Part shown: positions 26,124 through 34,325 of the stretch, piece by piece
Layout: each line of letters starts with the position of its first letter
Numbering within the stretch: the stretch's first letter is position 1
NCBI RefSeq assembly: GCF_014075995.1
Contig: NZ_CP055153.1
Span: 2,170,001-2,234,000 of the forward strand
From: Adhaeribacter radiodurans
GTDB lineage: Bacteria > Bacteroidota > Bacteroidia > Cytophagales > Hymenobacteraceae
DNA: 64,000 nucleotides
Direction of reading: 5' to 3'
The notes under the pieces: generated by a model
What the model was told of the DNA's origin: nothing
The model's input: the letters and a program-made list of their open reading frames with translations, nothing else
The model's database searches: none
Program-made: the position numbers and the translations under genes

Positions 26124-26666
26124 ATGAAAACGCTTTCAGAATTTAGAAAATTAGCACTAGCGGGGTATTTTTCCATTCTTGTTTTTCCCGTCATTGCCCA
26201 AAACAACCCTAAACTTTCCGATGCAGAAGTAGCAGCAGTAGCGGTTACGGCTAATCAGATTGACATTGATAAAGCCAAACTCGCAAAAGATAAATCTAAG
26301 AATCCAGAAGTTCTTCAATTTGCCGAAACTATGGCAAACGATCACCAGGGAGTAATTCAACAAGCATCGGCCCTCGTGAAAAAGTTAGGAGTTACTCCAA
26401 AGGATAATGCCGTTAATCAACAATTATTAGCTGAAGCGAATAAAACAGAAAAATCTTTACAGGCAAAAAATGGTAAAGACTTTGATAAAGCCTATATTGA
26501 TAATGAAGTTACGTATCACCAGGCCGTAATCTCAGCTGTGAGTGATCTTTTAATTCCTGAAACCGACAACCAAGAGCTGAAAGGATTACTGCAAAATATT
26601 ATACCCGCCTTAAAGGCACATCTGCAGCACGCCCAAATGTTGCAAAAGCAATTTAGTTCTAAGTAA
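26124..26666 (+). CDS. DUF4142 secreted protein
   Basis: The 180-residue product has a signal peptide (cleavage about residue 25, PVIAQ) followed by a DUF4142 domain, a ferritin-like four-helix bundle. The typical segments are LSDAEVAAVAVTANQIDIDK, FAETMANDHQGVIQQ and DKAYIDNEVTYHQAVI, with conserved His residues in each. It is presumably periplasmic. Family members accompany stress-response genes, but the activity is unknown. It starts an operon with a cupredoxin six bases downstream and an ECF sigma factor after that. Confidence 0.85.
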   Translation: MKTLSEFRKLALAGYFSILVFPVIAQNNPKLSDAEVAAVAVTANQIDIDKAKLAKDKSKNPEVLQFAETMANDHQGVIQQASALVKKLGVTPKDNAVNQQLLAEANKTEKSLQAKNGKDFDKAYIDNEVTYHQAVISAVSDLLIPETDNQELKGLLQNIIPALKAHLQHAQMLQKQFSSK

Positions 26667-26672
26667 AAGAAT

Positions 26673-26999
26673 ATGCTTAATATTTGGATTTTGGGATTAT
26701 GTCTTAACCTGATTACAGGTTATTTCTTCGAACATTCGGAAAGCTTCCCGCCGAAAGTTTATACAGTAGAGATAAAAGGTATGGAGTTTCTGCCCGCTCA
26801 GATTAAAGTAAAAAAAGGAGATACTATTGTTTGGATAAATAAAGATATAGTGGTTCATACTGTTACAGAAGAAAAAAGAAAAGCCTGGACCTCCTCTCTA
26901 ATTCCTATTGGGAAATCCTGGAAAATGGTAGTAAAAGAAAGTTCGTTATATTACTGTACGCTACACCCGGTAATGAAAGGGCAAATACAGGTACAATAA
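26673..26999 (+). CDS. Cupredoxin (plastocyanin/azurin-like) protein
   Basis: This 108-residue small blue-copper-type protein has a short hydrophobic N-terminus that could be a signal or anchor (MLNIWILGLCLNLITGYF). The cupredoxin fold shows EIKGMEFLPAQIKVKKGDTI, the first ligand His in VVHTVTEE, and the C-terminal ligand loop YYCTLHPVMKG supplying Cys, His and Met. All four type-1 copper ligands are therefore present. It lies six bases after the DUF4142 gene and 45 before the sigma factor gene. A role in periplasmic electron transfer or redox sensing is plausible, not shown. Confidence 0.85.
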   Translation: MLNIWILGLCLNLITGYFFEHSESFPPKVYTVEIKGMEFLPAQIKVKKGDTIVWINKDIVVHTVTEEKRKAWTSSLIPIGKSWKMVVKESSLYYCTLHPVMKGQIQVQ

Positions 27000-27044
27000 T
27001 TTTTTAATAATATCAGAGAGAAAAGCACTTAAAAATTATTTGCT

Positions 27045-27704
27045 ATGGTACAAAACACCGAAGAGGAAATTATTCAAAGAATTTTGGAGGGACAATTAGA
27101 GCTTTTTGAGATTCTAATTAGAAGAAATAATCCTTTTCTTTATAAAGTAGGCAAGTCGTATGGCTACCAGCACCAGGATGTCGAAGATTTGATGCAGGAA
27201 ACTTTTATTAGCGCCTATAAAAGTTTAGGCAGCTTTCAACACCGGTCGTCTTTTAAAACCTGGATTATTAAAATTATGCTGAGCCATTGTTACCAGAAAA
27301 ATCATAAGTTTAGTTTTAAATACGAAAAAGCCGGTTATAGAGAAATAGTAGATAAAAATGTTCCGTTGTTTTCGGGTAGCCCTTCAGATATGGAGAAAAG
27401 AATTTTTAACCAGGAGCTCAAGGCTGTAATGGAAAAAGCCGTCAATAAAATTCCCCTTGATTACCGGATGGTATTTTCGTTAAGGGAGTTAAACGGATTA
27501 AGTGTGGCGGAAACTGCCGAAGCATTAGCTATAACGGAGGTAAACGTAAAGGTACGGCTAAACCGGGCTAAAAATATGCTGCGCAAAGAGATCGAAAAAT
27601 ATTATTCGCCCGAAGAAATATTTGAATTTAATCTTATCCATTGCGACCGGATAGTGGATAAGGTGATGAATGCAATAGCCAAAGAAAATTTTACTACTTC
27701 TTAA
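27045..27704 (+). CDS. ECF-type RNA polymerase sigma factor
   Basis: The 219-residue sigma-70-family factor has region 2 with DVEDLMQETFISAYKSL and SSFKTWIIKIMLSHCY (about residues 45-85), and region 4 with IPLDYRMVFSLRELNG followed by the helix-turn-helix VAETAEALAITEVNVKVRLN (about 140-175). A roughly 35-residue C-terminal tail follows region 4. No anti-sigma gene is adjacent; instead the operon encodes periplasmic DUF4142 and cupredoxin proteins upstream. It ends at a convergent terminator. Control could be transcriptional or through an unlinked anti-sigma. Confidence 0.88.
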   Translation: MVQNTEEEIIQRILEGQLELFEILIRRNNPFLYKVGKSYGYQHQDVEDLMQETFISAYKSLGSFQHRSSFKTWIIKIMLSHCYQKNHKFSFKYEKAGYREIVDKNVPLFSGSPSDMEKRIFNQELKAVMEKAVNKIPLDYRMVFSLRELNGLSVAETAEALAITEVNVKVRLNRAKNMLRKEIEKYYSPEEIFEFNLIHCDRIVDKVMNAIAKENFTTS

Positions 27705-27746
27705 TTCCTAATATATTCTCCAAATTTGTGTTTTTTACCTTTAACC

Positions 27747-27785
27747 AAAATGCTTCAGTATTTTCCTCTGGAGCATTTTCTTTTT
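27747..27785 (+). terminator. Terminator after the sigma factor gene
   Basis: Arms aaaatgcttc and ggagcatttt (one wobble) enclose a 13-base loop, followed by cttttta. It lies 42 bases after the sigma factor stop and precedes a convergent gene. Confidence 0.7.
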
Positions 27786-27806
27786 AGTCTATTGAAACGA
27801 ATTATT

Positions 27807-28472
27807 TCATTTTTCAAAAACGACTGTTTCCGGGCAAGCTCCCAGCTTTGCTAAAATACTCTGCAAATCTTCTACCATTGGGGGAGGTCCGCATACATAA
27901 AAATGTTGGCTAAAATCCTGCACGTACGTTTTCAAAAATGATTCATTTATATAGCCTGAATAATAGTTGTTCGAAGATTCGCTGGTAATAGCGTAAATAA
28001 CATTGTTATCGAGCATTGCTGTTAGTTCTGGTTGGAGTATAATGTCGTGCTCGGTTTTATTAGAGAAGAAAAGCCTATTACCAGCTAGCTTTTGTTCCTG
28101 ATGTAGTTGCCGCAGGATGGCAATAAATGGAGTAATACCAGCCCCACCTGCAATAAAATAACCCGACCCTTGGTAGCTGATAGCTCCCCATGCATCATCC
28201 ACTATCAATTCATCCCCAATTTTAAGCGAATCAAGTTCATGGGTTACTCCCGGATGGTCTTTGTACAGTTTTATAATAAATTCAAGTTCCGGAGATTCAT
28301 TTAGTGAGGTAAAAGTAAAAGGTCTTTTTTCTTTTTCCCAACCCTTTTTATTGATTGCTACTTCAGTGGCCTGACCCGGTAGAAAGGTGTACCCGTGAGG
28401 CTTTTCGCATCTAAATTTTTTTACGTTGTGCGTTAGCGTTTCAATGGCTTTAATTTTGACTACGGTTTCCAT
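27807..28472 (-). CDS. FAD/NAD(P)H oxidoreductase of the ferredoxin reductase type
   Basis: This 221-residue flavin reductase has an FAD-binding barrel (FLPGQATEV and the flavin motif KRPFTFTS, about residues 30-55) and a pyridine-nucleotide domain starting at GSGYFIAGGAGITPFIAI (about 100-120) and ending HFYVCGPPPMVEDL. No iron-sulfur domain is fused, so it likely passes electrons from NAD(P)H to an unlinked partner. It follows folE on the same strand with a 39-base gap, which suggests co-transcription. The exact partner is unknown. Length is typical for stand-alone members. Confidence 0.83.
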   Translation of the reverse strand: METVVKIKAIETLTHNVKKFRCEKPHGYTFLPGQATEVAINKKGWEKEKRPFTFTSLNESPELEFIIKLYKDHPGVTHELDSLKIGDELIVDDAWGAISYQGSGYFIAGGAGITPFIAILRQLHQEQKLAGNRLFFSNKTEHDIILQPELTAMLDNNVIYAITSESSNNYYSGYINESFLKTYVQDFSQHFYVCGPPPMVEDLQSILAKLGACPETVVFEK

Positions 28473-28511
28473 GTTTTAACAAATAAGAAAGATTTAAGGC
28501 TTTAGAATAAA

Positions 28512-29177
28512 TTACTGGAGATGAGAAAACAATTCTCTTCTGGTTTGTTCGGTTTGGAACTTGCCTGAATAATGGCTGGTGAAAGTGGCACTGGAAACAT
28601 CACTTACTCCCCGGGAAGCTACGCAGAGGTGAGTCGCCTCCATTATTACAGCCACATCTTCTGTTTGTAAGGCTTCTTTCAGGGCTTGGGCAATTTCCTC
28701 GGTGAGTCTTTCCTGCACTTGCGGACGTTTGCTGTAATATTGTACCAACCGGTTTATTTTAGACAAGCCAATTACTTTACCCGAAGAAAAATAAGCCACG
28801 TGCGCTTTGCCAATAATTGGTGCAAAATGATGCTCACAGTAGGAATAAATTGTTATATTTTTCTCTACCAGCATTTCTTTATAATTGTATTTATTTTCGA
28901 AAAGTGTGATATGGGGTTTGTTTTGGGGATTCAGACCGCGGAAAATTTCTTGGACGTACATTTTAGCCACTCGTTCTGGGGTTCCCTGCAGGCTATCATC
29001 TTCTAAATCTAAGCCAAGAGTTAGCATAATATGTTTAAAATAATGGCTAATAACTTTAATTTTGGCCTTTTCGTCCAGAAGAAGTACTTCTGAATTAGGC
29101 AGCATTTCAGGAAAAGGAGAATAATGTTTGCCGTTCAATTCCTTCACCGTTGCTTTGGTATTATTTAGTGTAATCAT
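28512..29177 (-). CDS. folE: GTP cyclohydrolase I
   Basis: The 221-residue enzyme converts GTP to 7,8-dihydroneopterin triphosphate, the first step of tetrahydrofolate and pterin synthesis. Diagnostic motifs are YSYCEHHFAPIIGKAHVAYF (zinc-ligand Cys and the catalytic His pair), VIGLSKINRLV, RPQVQERLTEEIA and the second zinc-ligand Cys in ATHLCVASRGV. The N-terminal 45 residues vary among homologues. Start at ATG 29177 with a short upstream region. A co-oriented flavin oxidoreductase follows after 39 bases. The identification is secure. Confidence 0.95.
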   Translation of the reverse strand: MITLNNTKATVKELNGKHYSPFPEMLPNSEVLLLDEKAKIKVISHYFKHIMLTLGLDLEDDSLQGTPERVAKMYVQEIFRGLNPQNKPHITLFENKYNYKEMLVEKNITIYSYCEHHFAPIIGKAHVAYFSSGKVIGLSKINRLVQYYSKRPQVQERLTEEIAQALKEALQTEDVAVIMEATHLCVASRGVSDVSSATFTSHYSGKFQTEQTRRELFSHLQ

Positions 29178-29529
29178 GGTTGTGAATTAGATTATGCTTG
29201 TTACTAATTGTAAGAAGAGTTTAATTTCTAGGATTATCTCCTTTACCTTATTAGAGTAAATGGCAGGTTAAAGAGTTACAAAGAGCTTGTAAAAAACTAA
29301 TAAAAGGGAAAGACTATGGCTGGCAAAAGTCATGTGTGTAGGTTCGCTACCGTCTATCCAAAAATGTTTGGGTTTGTACCTGCGAGATCATCCGCTTTAA
29401 AAATAAAAAGCCTCCTGTTTATAAATCAGGAGGCTTTTTATTTTTAAAATTTACTTTTTAGTAAATTAATAATCAATCTATTATTAATCGGGCAAGTTTT
29501 ATTTGGAAATTAATTTAGATCTTTCAATT
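29178..29529. other. Intergenic region with a bidirectional terminator
   Basis: It holds the folE promoter region on the left and a perfect terminator hairpin at 29401-29443. A stretch around 29280-29390 has no ORF or motif that I recognise. Confidence 0.5.
29401..29449 (-). terminator. Perfect 17-bp terminator hairpin
   Basis: Arms aaataaaaagcctcctg and caggaggctttttattt are perfectly complementary with a 9-base loop. A and T tracts on both sides suit termination in either direction; the minus-strand SDR gene ends 80 bases to the right. Confidence 0.88.
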
Positions 29530-30429
29530 TTATATGGTAGGATAACCTCCCGTTACTTGCACAGTAGAACCAGTCATATAACTGGAGTCTTGCGAGGCTA
29601 ATAACACAAAAATAGGAGCCAGTTCCGCTGGCTGACCTGCCCTTTTCATGGGTACACTTTCGCCAAAATTTTTCACGTGGTCCTGCGACATGGTAGAAGG
29701 AATCAGTGGGGTCCAGATGGGACCTGGGGCTACACAATTTACCCGAATACCTTTATCTGCCCAAAGCTGAGCTGTACTTACCGTAAAGTTTTGAATAGCT
29801 GCTTTAGTAGCCGAATATGCAATTAATTTGGGCGGAGCCTTATACGCGTTTACGGAAGTAGTATTCACAATGGTGCTGCCGGGTTTTAGGTGCGGTTCGG
29901 CGGCTTTGCACAAGTAAAACATTGAGTAAATATTTGTTTTAAAGGTGCGGTCCCATTCTTCCGTCGAAACTTCCTGCAAAGACTCCCGCTCCATCTGGAA
30001 AGCCGCATTATTTACTAAAATATCCACGCCGCCGAGCTCCTCTACTGCCCGCTGAATTATTTGCTTACAATGAGTCTCCTCGCTAATATCGCCTGGCACC
30101 AGAACCGCTTTTCGTCCGGCTTCCTCTACGTACTTGGCAGTTTCCCGGGCATCTTCGTCTTCATTCAGGTAAGAAATTAATACATCTGCTCCTTCGCGGG
30201 CAAAAGCAATAGCTACTGCCCGGCCAATGCCGGAATCTCCGCCCGTAATAATGGCTTTGCGCCCACTTAATTTACCGCTTCCCCGATAAGTTTCTTCACC
30301 ATGATCGGGCTTTAGTTGCATCTCGGATTCGGTACCAGGTATCGATTGTTCTTTCTCTGAATAGGGAGGTTGCGGATATTGCTTCTGCGGATCCTGCATA
30401 GACGATTGGGTTTTCTCGTTTTCAGCCAT
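29530..30429 (-). CDS. Short-chain dehydrogenase/reductase (YdaD/YghA-like)
   Basis: The 299-residue classical SDR has the cofactor loop IITGGDSGIGRAVA (about residues 60-73), NNAA, and a catalytic Ser-Tyr-Lys set in VNTTSVNAY and YSATKAA. A C-terminal GGYPTI and a long Gln/Pro-rich N-terminal extension (about 50 residues) match the general-stress dehydrogenases YdaD and YghA. It is NAD(P)-dependent and soluble. It is transcribed alone toward the strong terminator at 29401. The physiological substrate is unknown. Start at ATG 30429 is the only plausible choice because the extension is typical. Confidence 0.88.
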   Translation of the reverse strand: MAENEKTQSSMQDPQKQYPQPPYSEKEQSIPGTESEMQLKPDHGEETYRGSGKLSGRKAIITGGDSGIGRAVAIAFAREGADVLISYLNEDEDARETAKYVEEAGRKAVLVPGDISEETHCKQIIQRAVEELGGVDILVNNAAFQMERESLQEVSTEEWDRTFKTNIYSMFYLCKAAEPHLKPGSTIVNTTSVNAYKAPPKLIAYSATKAAIQNFTVSTAQLWADKGIRVNCVAPGPIWTPLIPSTMSQDHVKNFGESVPMKRAGQPAELAPIFVLLASQDSSYMTGSTVQVTGGYPTI

Positions 30430-30663
30430 AATATTATATATAAAATATTGGTTATTAATAGGTTATAATTAGAATAAAATCATCAAACGAAGCAGGCAGG
30501 ATTTCGTTTCAGCAATAATTTAAGCACTTGAAAATCAGCAGCTATAGTTTTTCAGGGTTTACAATCCATACCAGCAAAGCACTCGTCGATACAAAAATCC
30601 TATTTACCAATACATTATTGATATAGGTGACTGTCAGAAAATGAATTATTCGTTGCAGCATAA

Positions 30664-30840
30664 AAAATCTACCTGCTTTATTTTTGTGCTTACCGCGGGG
30701 CCTTTGAGGTACAAGGCCGTTTGTTGCACGAGAAAGATAGTTTGGCTTTATGGGATACCGAAGAAGTAGAATTAGAAGCCTTAAGCAACCACATTCGAAT
30801 ACTGATAATGGAATTAAATGTGTTCGGTAATTTGCATTAA
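30664..30840 (+). pseudogene. C-terminal fossil of a pirin-family gene
   Basis: A plus-strand frame open from 30664 encodes AYRGAFEVQGRLLHEKDSLA, then LWDTEEVELEALSN and a short hydrophobic end, with stop at 30838-30840. This matches the C-terminal cupin of pirin-family proteins. The frame is closed upstream by TAA at 30661-30663, no start codon or N-terminal cupin precedes it, and the sequence is too short to be functional. A minus-strand ORF covering the same DNA is a shadow. A complete pirin is encoded at 54260-55174. Confidence 0.65.
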
Positions 30841-30911
30841 TTGGTCGGATATTTGCAATTTGATAAAGTAGAAAATTTATAATCATAATAAATTTTTAGA
30901 CGAACTTTAAT

Positions 30912-31289
30912 ATGAAAAAAATAATACTTTCTGTAAGTGTGTGGCTGTTGGCTTTTAATGTTTTTGCCCAGAGCCAAATATATGAATATGCCGCTCCAAT
31001 TAAACTACCTGGTTCCAACTTTTATACCCATAATGTTGCTCCAGAGATAGGAGTGTACCCTAATCCCAGCACGGGTAAAGTATTTTTGTCTTTAGCCGGG
31101 TTTAAAGGAAAGCGCATTCAGGTACGGGTAACTAATGTTATTGGCAATTTAGTATTGCAGGAAAGCTTTAACGAAATGAACGATGAGGCTACTAAGGTGC
31201 TGAATTTTAGTAATTTTAACAAAGGATTATATTACGTGAAGGTAGATGCCGAAAAGTACAGCGAAATGCGTAAAGTATATATTATATAA
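30912..31289 (+). CDS. Small secreted protein with type IX secretion C-terminal domain
   Basis: The 125-residue product has a signal peptide (VWLLAFNVFAQ, cleavage about residue 19) and a short linker, then a T9SS type A sorting domain starting at about residue 47: IGVYPNPSTGKVFLSLAG, VRVTNVIGNLVLQ and FNKGLYYVKVDAEKYSEMRK. Essentially the whole mature protein is the sorting domain, with only about 25 residues of cargo. Such minimal T9SS proteins recur in Bacteroidota with unknown role. The start is well placed before the signal peptide. Confidence 0.8.
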   Translation: MKKIILSVSVWLLAFNVFAQSQIYEYAAPIKLPGSNFYTHNVAPEIGVYPNPSTGKVFLSLAGFKGKRIQVRVTNVIGNLVLQESFNEMNDEATKVLNFSNFNKGLYYVKVDAEKYSEMRKVYII

Positions 31290-32043
31290 CCTTGTCTAGT
31301 TTATATATTCTGTACGTAAAACATACCCGAAAATCCTTGGAAGAATATCCCTTTGTAAATTTTACTTCTTTTAAACTATAAGAATCTTATTGGGCATTGG
31401 TTTGCGATCATTCCTGAATAAAGCTGGCATACGAGTCGCTGATAGATAATTACCCATAAGGCTTTGCGGTTCTGAATGGCAACTACTTTAGCCTTTGTCA
31501 CAATAAAACTCGGATGAATTTTTTAAATTTTTTGGCGGGCTATTTCTCTAAAACTTTTTTCCGTGGCAAAAAGATGAGGTGCTTATTTCGGGGCTACTCC
31601 ACTTTCTTATCTAGCTATTCAATCGGGTGAGTACTCGCTGAGTGTTTTTCGGACTAATGGAATTAACGTTAGTTAAATGCTAAAAGAATATATTTACTTT
31701 TTCTGCATAAATAGATTGTTAAAAGCAACTAACACCAGTTTAGCTATTTAGCACCTGCTAGTTTGCCGGTACTGCTCAGCAGTATTCCACAGATGCAGTC
31801 GAGGAAAGGAAGGATAGCAAGTGCGAAAGAGTTAAACGAGGCCCGCCGGCCTTGAGGCAAAACTTAGTCGGTTCAAACAAGTTAGCACTTATACCTAGAG
31901 CTTCGAAAAGACCCCACAGTGTAAATCCAATAGAAATCATTATATAAAGCTCTACTAGACTAAAACAAAAACTAACCCTACTGATAATAAAAGAAAAAAG
32001 TAAGCTGCTTAGCTTACTTTTTTCTTTTATTATCAAACTTAAA
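31290..32043. other. Convergent intergenic region, mostly non-coding
   Basis: About 750 bases. It includes an odd palindrome tactgctcagcagta at 31770-31784 and the long hairpin at 31983-32034. A 54-codon minus-strand ORF near 31776-31940 lacks recognisable features and is not called. Confidence 0.45.
31983..32034 (-). terminator. Perfect 24-bp terminator hairpin
   Basis: Two 24-base arms beginning gataataaaagaaaaaagta are perfectly complementary around the 4-base loop gctt. It sits 9 bases past the stop of the minus-strand gene at 32044 and has T-rich arms, so it should end that transcript. Confidence 0.85.
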
Positions 32044-32553
32044 TTATCCATTAGCTGGTCTTCTGAACTGGGCATTGTTATCGTCTTTTCCGAAACGCTT
32101 GCCACGATTAGCTTGCATTTGCTTTCGTTCGGCTTCGTATTTAGCGTATTGTTTTTTACCTACGATGTGCTTAAAATCTTTATCCCAATTGGCCTGGATT
32201 TGTTGCCTTTGCTCGCGTTGTTTATTGTTCCACACGCGACCTTGCACGAACTGACCATGTAAGCTTTCTAGTTCCTGAGCTTGTTTTAAATTAAGAGCCT
32301 GCAATTTCTTTTTCTGACTTTTGCTTAAATCTAATTTTTGGCTCAACATTTCTGTATGCTTTGCGGCTCGTTCTTCCAAAGATATTCGGGAACGACCATC
32401 GCGATCCCGGCGAAACTTATTTCTTTCTCTTTTGCCATCTTTTTCCGGACTGAAAGATTTATCTGATGGATTAGGGCGATCGGGAGTATTTTGAGCGAAC
32501 GAAGTTCCGGTTATTACCAAACCTAAGGCGAGCATTATTACTAATTTTTTCAT
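32044..32553 (-). CDS. Periplasmic helical protein, Spy/DUF4890-like
   Basis: The 169-residue secreted protein has a signal peptide (LVITGTSFAQ, cleavage about residue 21), a Pro/Asp/Lys/Arg-rich linker, and long charged helices containing HTEMLSQKLDLSKSQKKKLQ and repeated KQREQ and YEAERKQMQ. This is the pattern of Spy-like or DUF4890 periplasmic chaperone-type proteins, which respond to envelope stress. The LTxxQ motif typical of Spy is only loosely preserved (LDLSKSQ). The function is inferred from composition. Confidence 0.7.
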   Translation of the reverse strand: MKKLVIMLALGLVITGTSFAQNTPDRPNPSDKSFSPEKDGKRERNKFRRDRDGRSRISLEERAAKHTEMLSQKLDLSKSQKKKLQALNLKQAQELESLHGQFVQGRVWNNKQREQRQQIQANWDKDFKHIVGKKQYAKYEAERKQMQANRGKRFGKDDNNAQFRRPANG

Positions 32554-32854
32554 TTTATCTTCATTTTTAGGGTTAAGTTATTTTACATCCAGATTTAAGA
32601 CCCTGGTACTAATAATATTTCAAACCAAGTGCCGGTATTAGGAAAATAGAGGTGCTAAAAGGATTTTAGAAGAATGTACCGACCAACAGCCGATTTTGAC
32701 CGATGGTTTACTGCTTTAAATAGATAATTTTCTTCTGGAATTGGTTTAAGCGTAAGTATTATAATGAAATAAAAAAGCCTTCCAGTTTCCAAAGTAAGAT
32801 TTGAAGCTTGGAATGCTTAGTTTAAAACTTAAAAGAGGTAGTTAACCTAGATTT
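32554..32854. other. Intergenic region, nothing recognised
   Basis: About 300 bases between two minus-strand secreted-protein genes; promoter of the Spy-like gene lies at its left end. No structure stands out. Confidence 0.35.
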
Positions 32855-33259
32855 CTAAAGCAGGGTAAGGTTTTGGTAAGCAGAGGTAGTAGGAACTACG
32901 GTATTTAGGGCAAATTTCTTTACCTGGGTACTTATACCATCCATTACTTTAACCTGGTAAACACCATCTTCTAAAGGAGTTAAGTCAAAGTTTAGGCGTA
33001 CTCCAGATTCTAGGTTAGATAAAGTTCTGGAGGCTAAATAGTTCCCAAAAGAATCGTAAAGACTTACCGTTAATTTAGGATTAGGCGCATTTTTAATTAC
33101 TACTTCCAATGTTGATTTTTTAGTTTGGTTTAAAGTTACGGTAGCAGCCGCATCTGACTTAGTATGTTCTGTGCGGATTACCGGGGAAGAGTTTGCAAAG
33201 CTGGAAGAGGTAGTACTTACAGTTATGGCTAATAAAGCAGCAACAAATAAATTTTTCAT
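32855..33259 (-). CDS. Small secreted beta-sandwich protein (DUF3244-like)
   Basis: The 134-residue product has a signal peptide (LLAITVSTTSSSFA, cleavage about residue 23) and a single beta-sandwich domain: LEVVIKNAPNPKLTVSLYDS, then SNLESGVRLNFDLTPLEDGV and YQVKVMDG. The arrangement is like a T9SS tail or DUF3244 module but lacks the typical YPNP start, so it is probably a stand-alone periplasmic or surface protein. Several homologous tiny secreted proteins exist per genome in Cytophagales. The function is unknown. Confidence 0.7.
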   Translation of the reverse strand: MKNLFVAALLAITVSTTSSSFANSSPVIRTEHTKSDAAATVTLNQTKKSTLEVVIKNAPNPKLTVSLYDSFGNYLASRTLSNLESGVRLNFDLTPLEDGVYQVKVMDGISTQVKKFALNTVVPTTSAYQNLTLL

Positions 33260-34325
33260 AATTTCTGTTTTTTTAATTTTAAATAATTGATTTCGAACTA
33301 ACTAGCGGCTTTCCTGTGCCGTTCAGTGATTCAAAGGGAGCATTATTTGGTTTAAGAAAAAAACAGAATCGATGGATGAGTCAAGAACACCGACCGGTCG
33401 GGAAAGAAAAGCTACAAATTGGAAAATAACTGATAATCAGGAGTAAATATCTATTTGGGAGATGAAAAAGGTGGGTTTAGTCGATGGAAATACTTGTTTA
33501 ATAGATAAAAAAAGTAGTTTATTAGAAAGTGGGGCTGGTTTAAATAATGGCCAAGTTAAATTTTCCATTAATAGGGTACAAATCCAATTAGGAAAATAAA
33601 TCCTTTACAATTCTTCATTAGTAGTAGAAAGAAGAATCCATTTTTGTCTTAAAGCAGCAAAACGCTCATCTATATATAAGTGTAAGGAAGTCGCTTTTTG
33701 CGTAAATTAAAATTGACCTGAAATAAGAGTAATGACATTGCCTTGTTAAATCCCTTCGGCTAGCAGGTTTACTTTATCGAGGTATGTACCCACCCTCCAC
33801 AATTGAAGAATATTGAACTACGCTTATACAGTTAACCCAAAATTAGGGTAAGGCTAAGCTAACCTTATGTAATTTTAAGAATCCAACCGACTTTCCTTAA
33901 TTGAAATATGGAGCGAGCCTTATTTCTGAAATTTCTACCTGTAATTCACCCGTAATCACCGACTTTAAGGGAGCAGTTACCTTTACCCTGTTGGCAGCTC
34001 CAAAAGGTGCTACTACTTTTCAGGAATATAATAAACAGAGAGGTCGTTTTGGCAAACCTAAACCCAAGTTAGAGTTATTCCCAGTATACAATTTGCTAAA
34101 GCGGTTTCTTTAACAGCTTGGTTTTTCGGGTTAATGGTTTTAAGGATGATTTAGTAAATCTACAGTGTCTTATAGGATTTAGTCGGTAAAATAGACCAAT
34201 TCTGTCTAGAAAAAGAGGGCTTTCATCTATTTACCAAAAGATTTTGACTGGCTTGAACTAAGTTTGTATCGTCCATCAGGCCACTTAACCTGATTAATTC
34301 TTGAATTTTTTAACTTACCATAAAC
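33260..34325. other. 1-kb region upstream of the TonB receptor
   Basis: It contains a perfect 12-base palindrome ccgaccggtcgg at 33390-33401 and a candidate promoter box near 34259. A 70-codon TTG-started ORF at 33901-34113 shows no recognisable features and is not called. The rest appears non-coding. Confidence 0.45.
34259..34266 (+). promoter_or_regulatory. Candidate Bacteroidota -7 box for the TonB receptor gene
   Basis: TAAGTTTG matches the phylum-specific TAnnTTTG -7 element and lies 59 bases before the receptor ATG. No convincing -33 TTTG at the right distance was found, so this is a weak call. Confidence 0.3.

Noticed and set aside
30542-30886. 114-codon minus-strand ORF
   Set aside because: It lies opposite the pirin fossil and has no signal, domain or plausible composition, so it is a shadow.
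31776-32105. 109-codon minus-strand ORF
   Set aside because: It runs through the 24-bp terminator hairpin and into the Spy-like gene in another frame.
33390-33401. Perfect palindrome ccgaccggtcgg as an operator
   Set aside because: A single 12-base palindrome far (over 900 bases) from the next plus-strand start and 130 bases before a minus-strand gene is not enough to call a site.
33901-34113. 70-codon plus-strand ORF before the TonB receptor
   Set aside because: TTG start, no recognised domain and atypical composition; could be a relic but cannot be supported.
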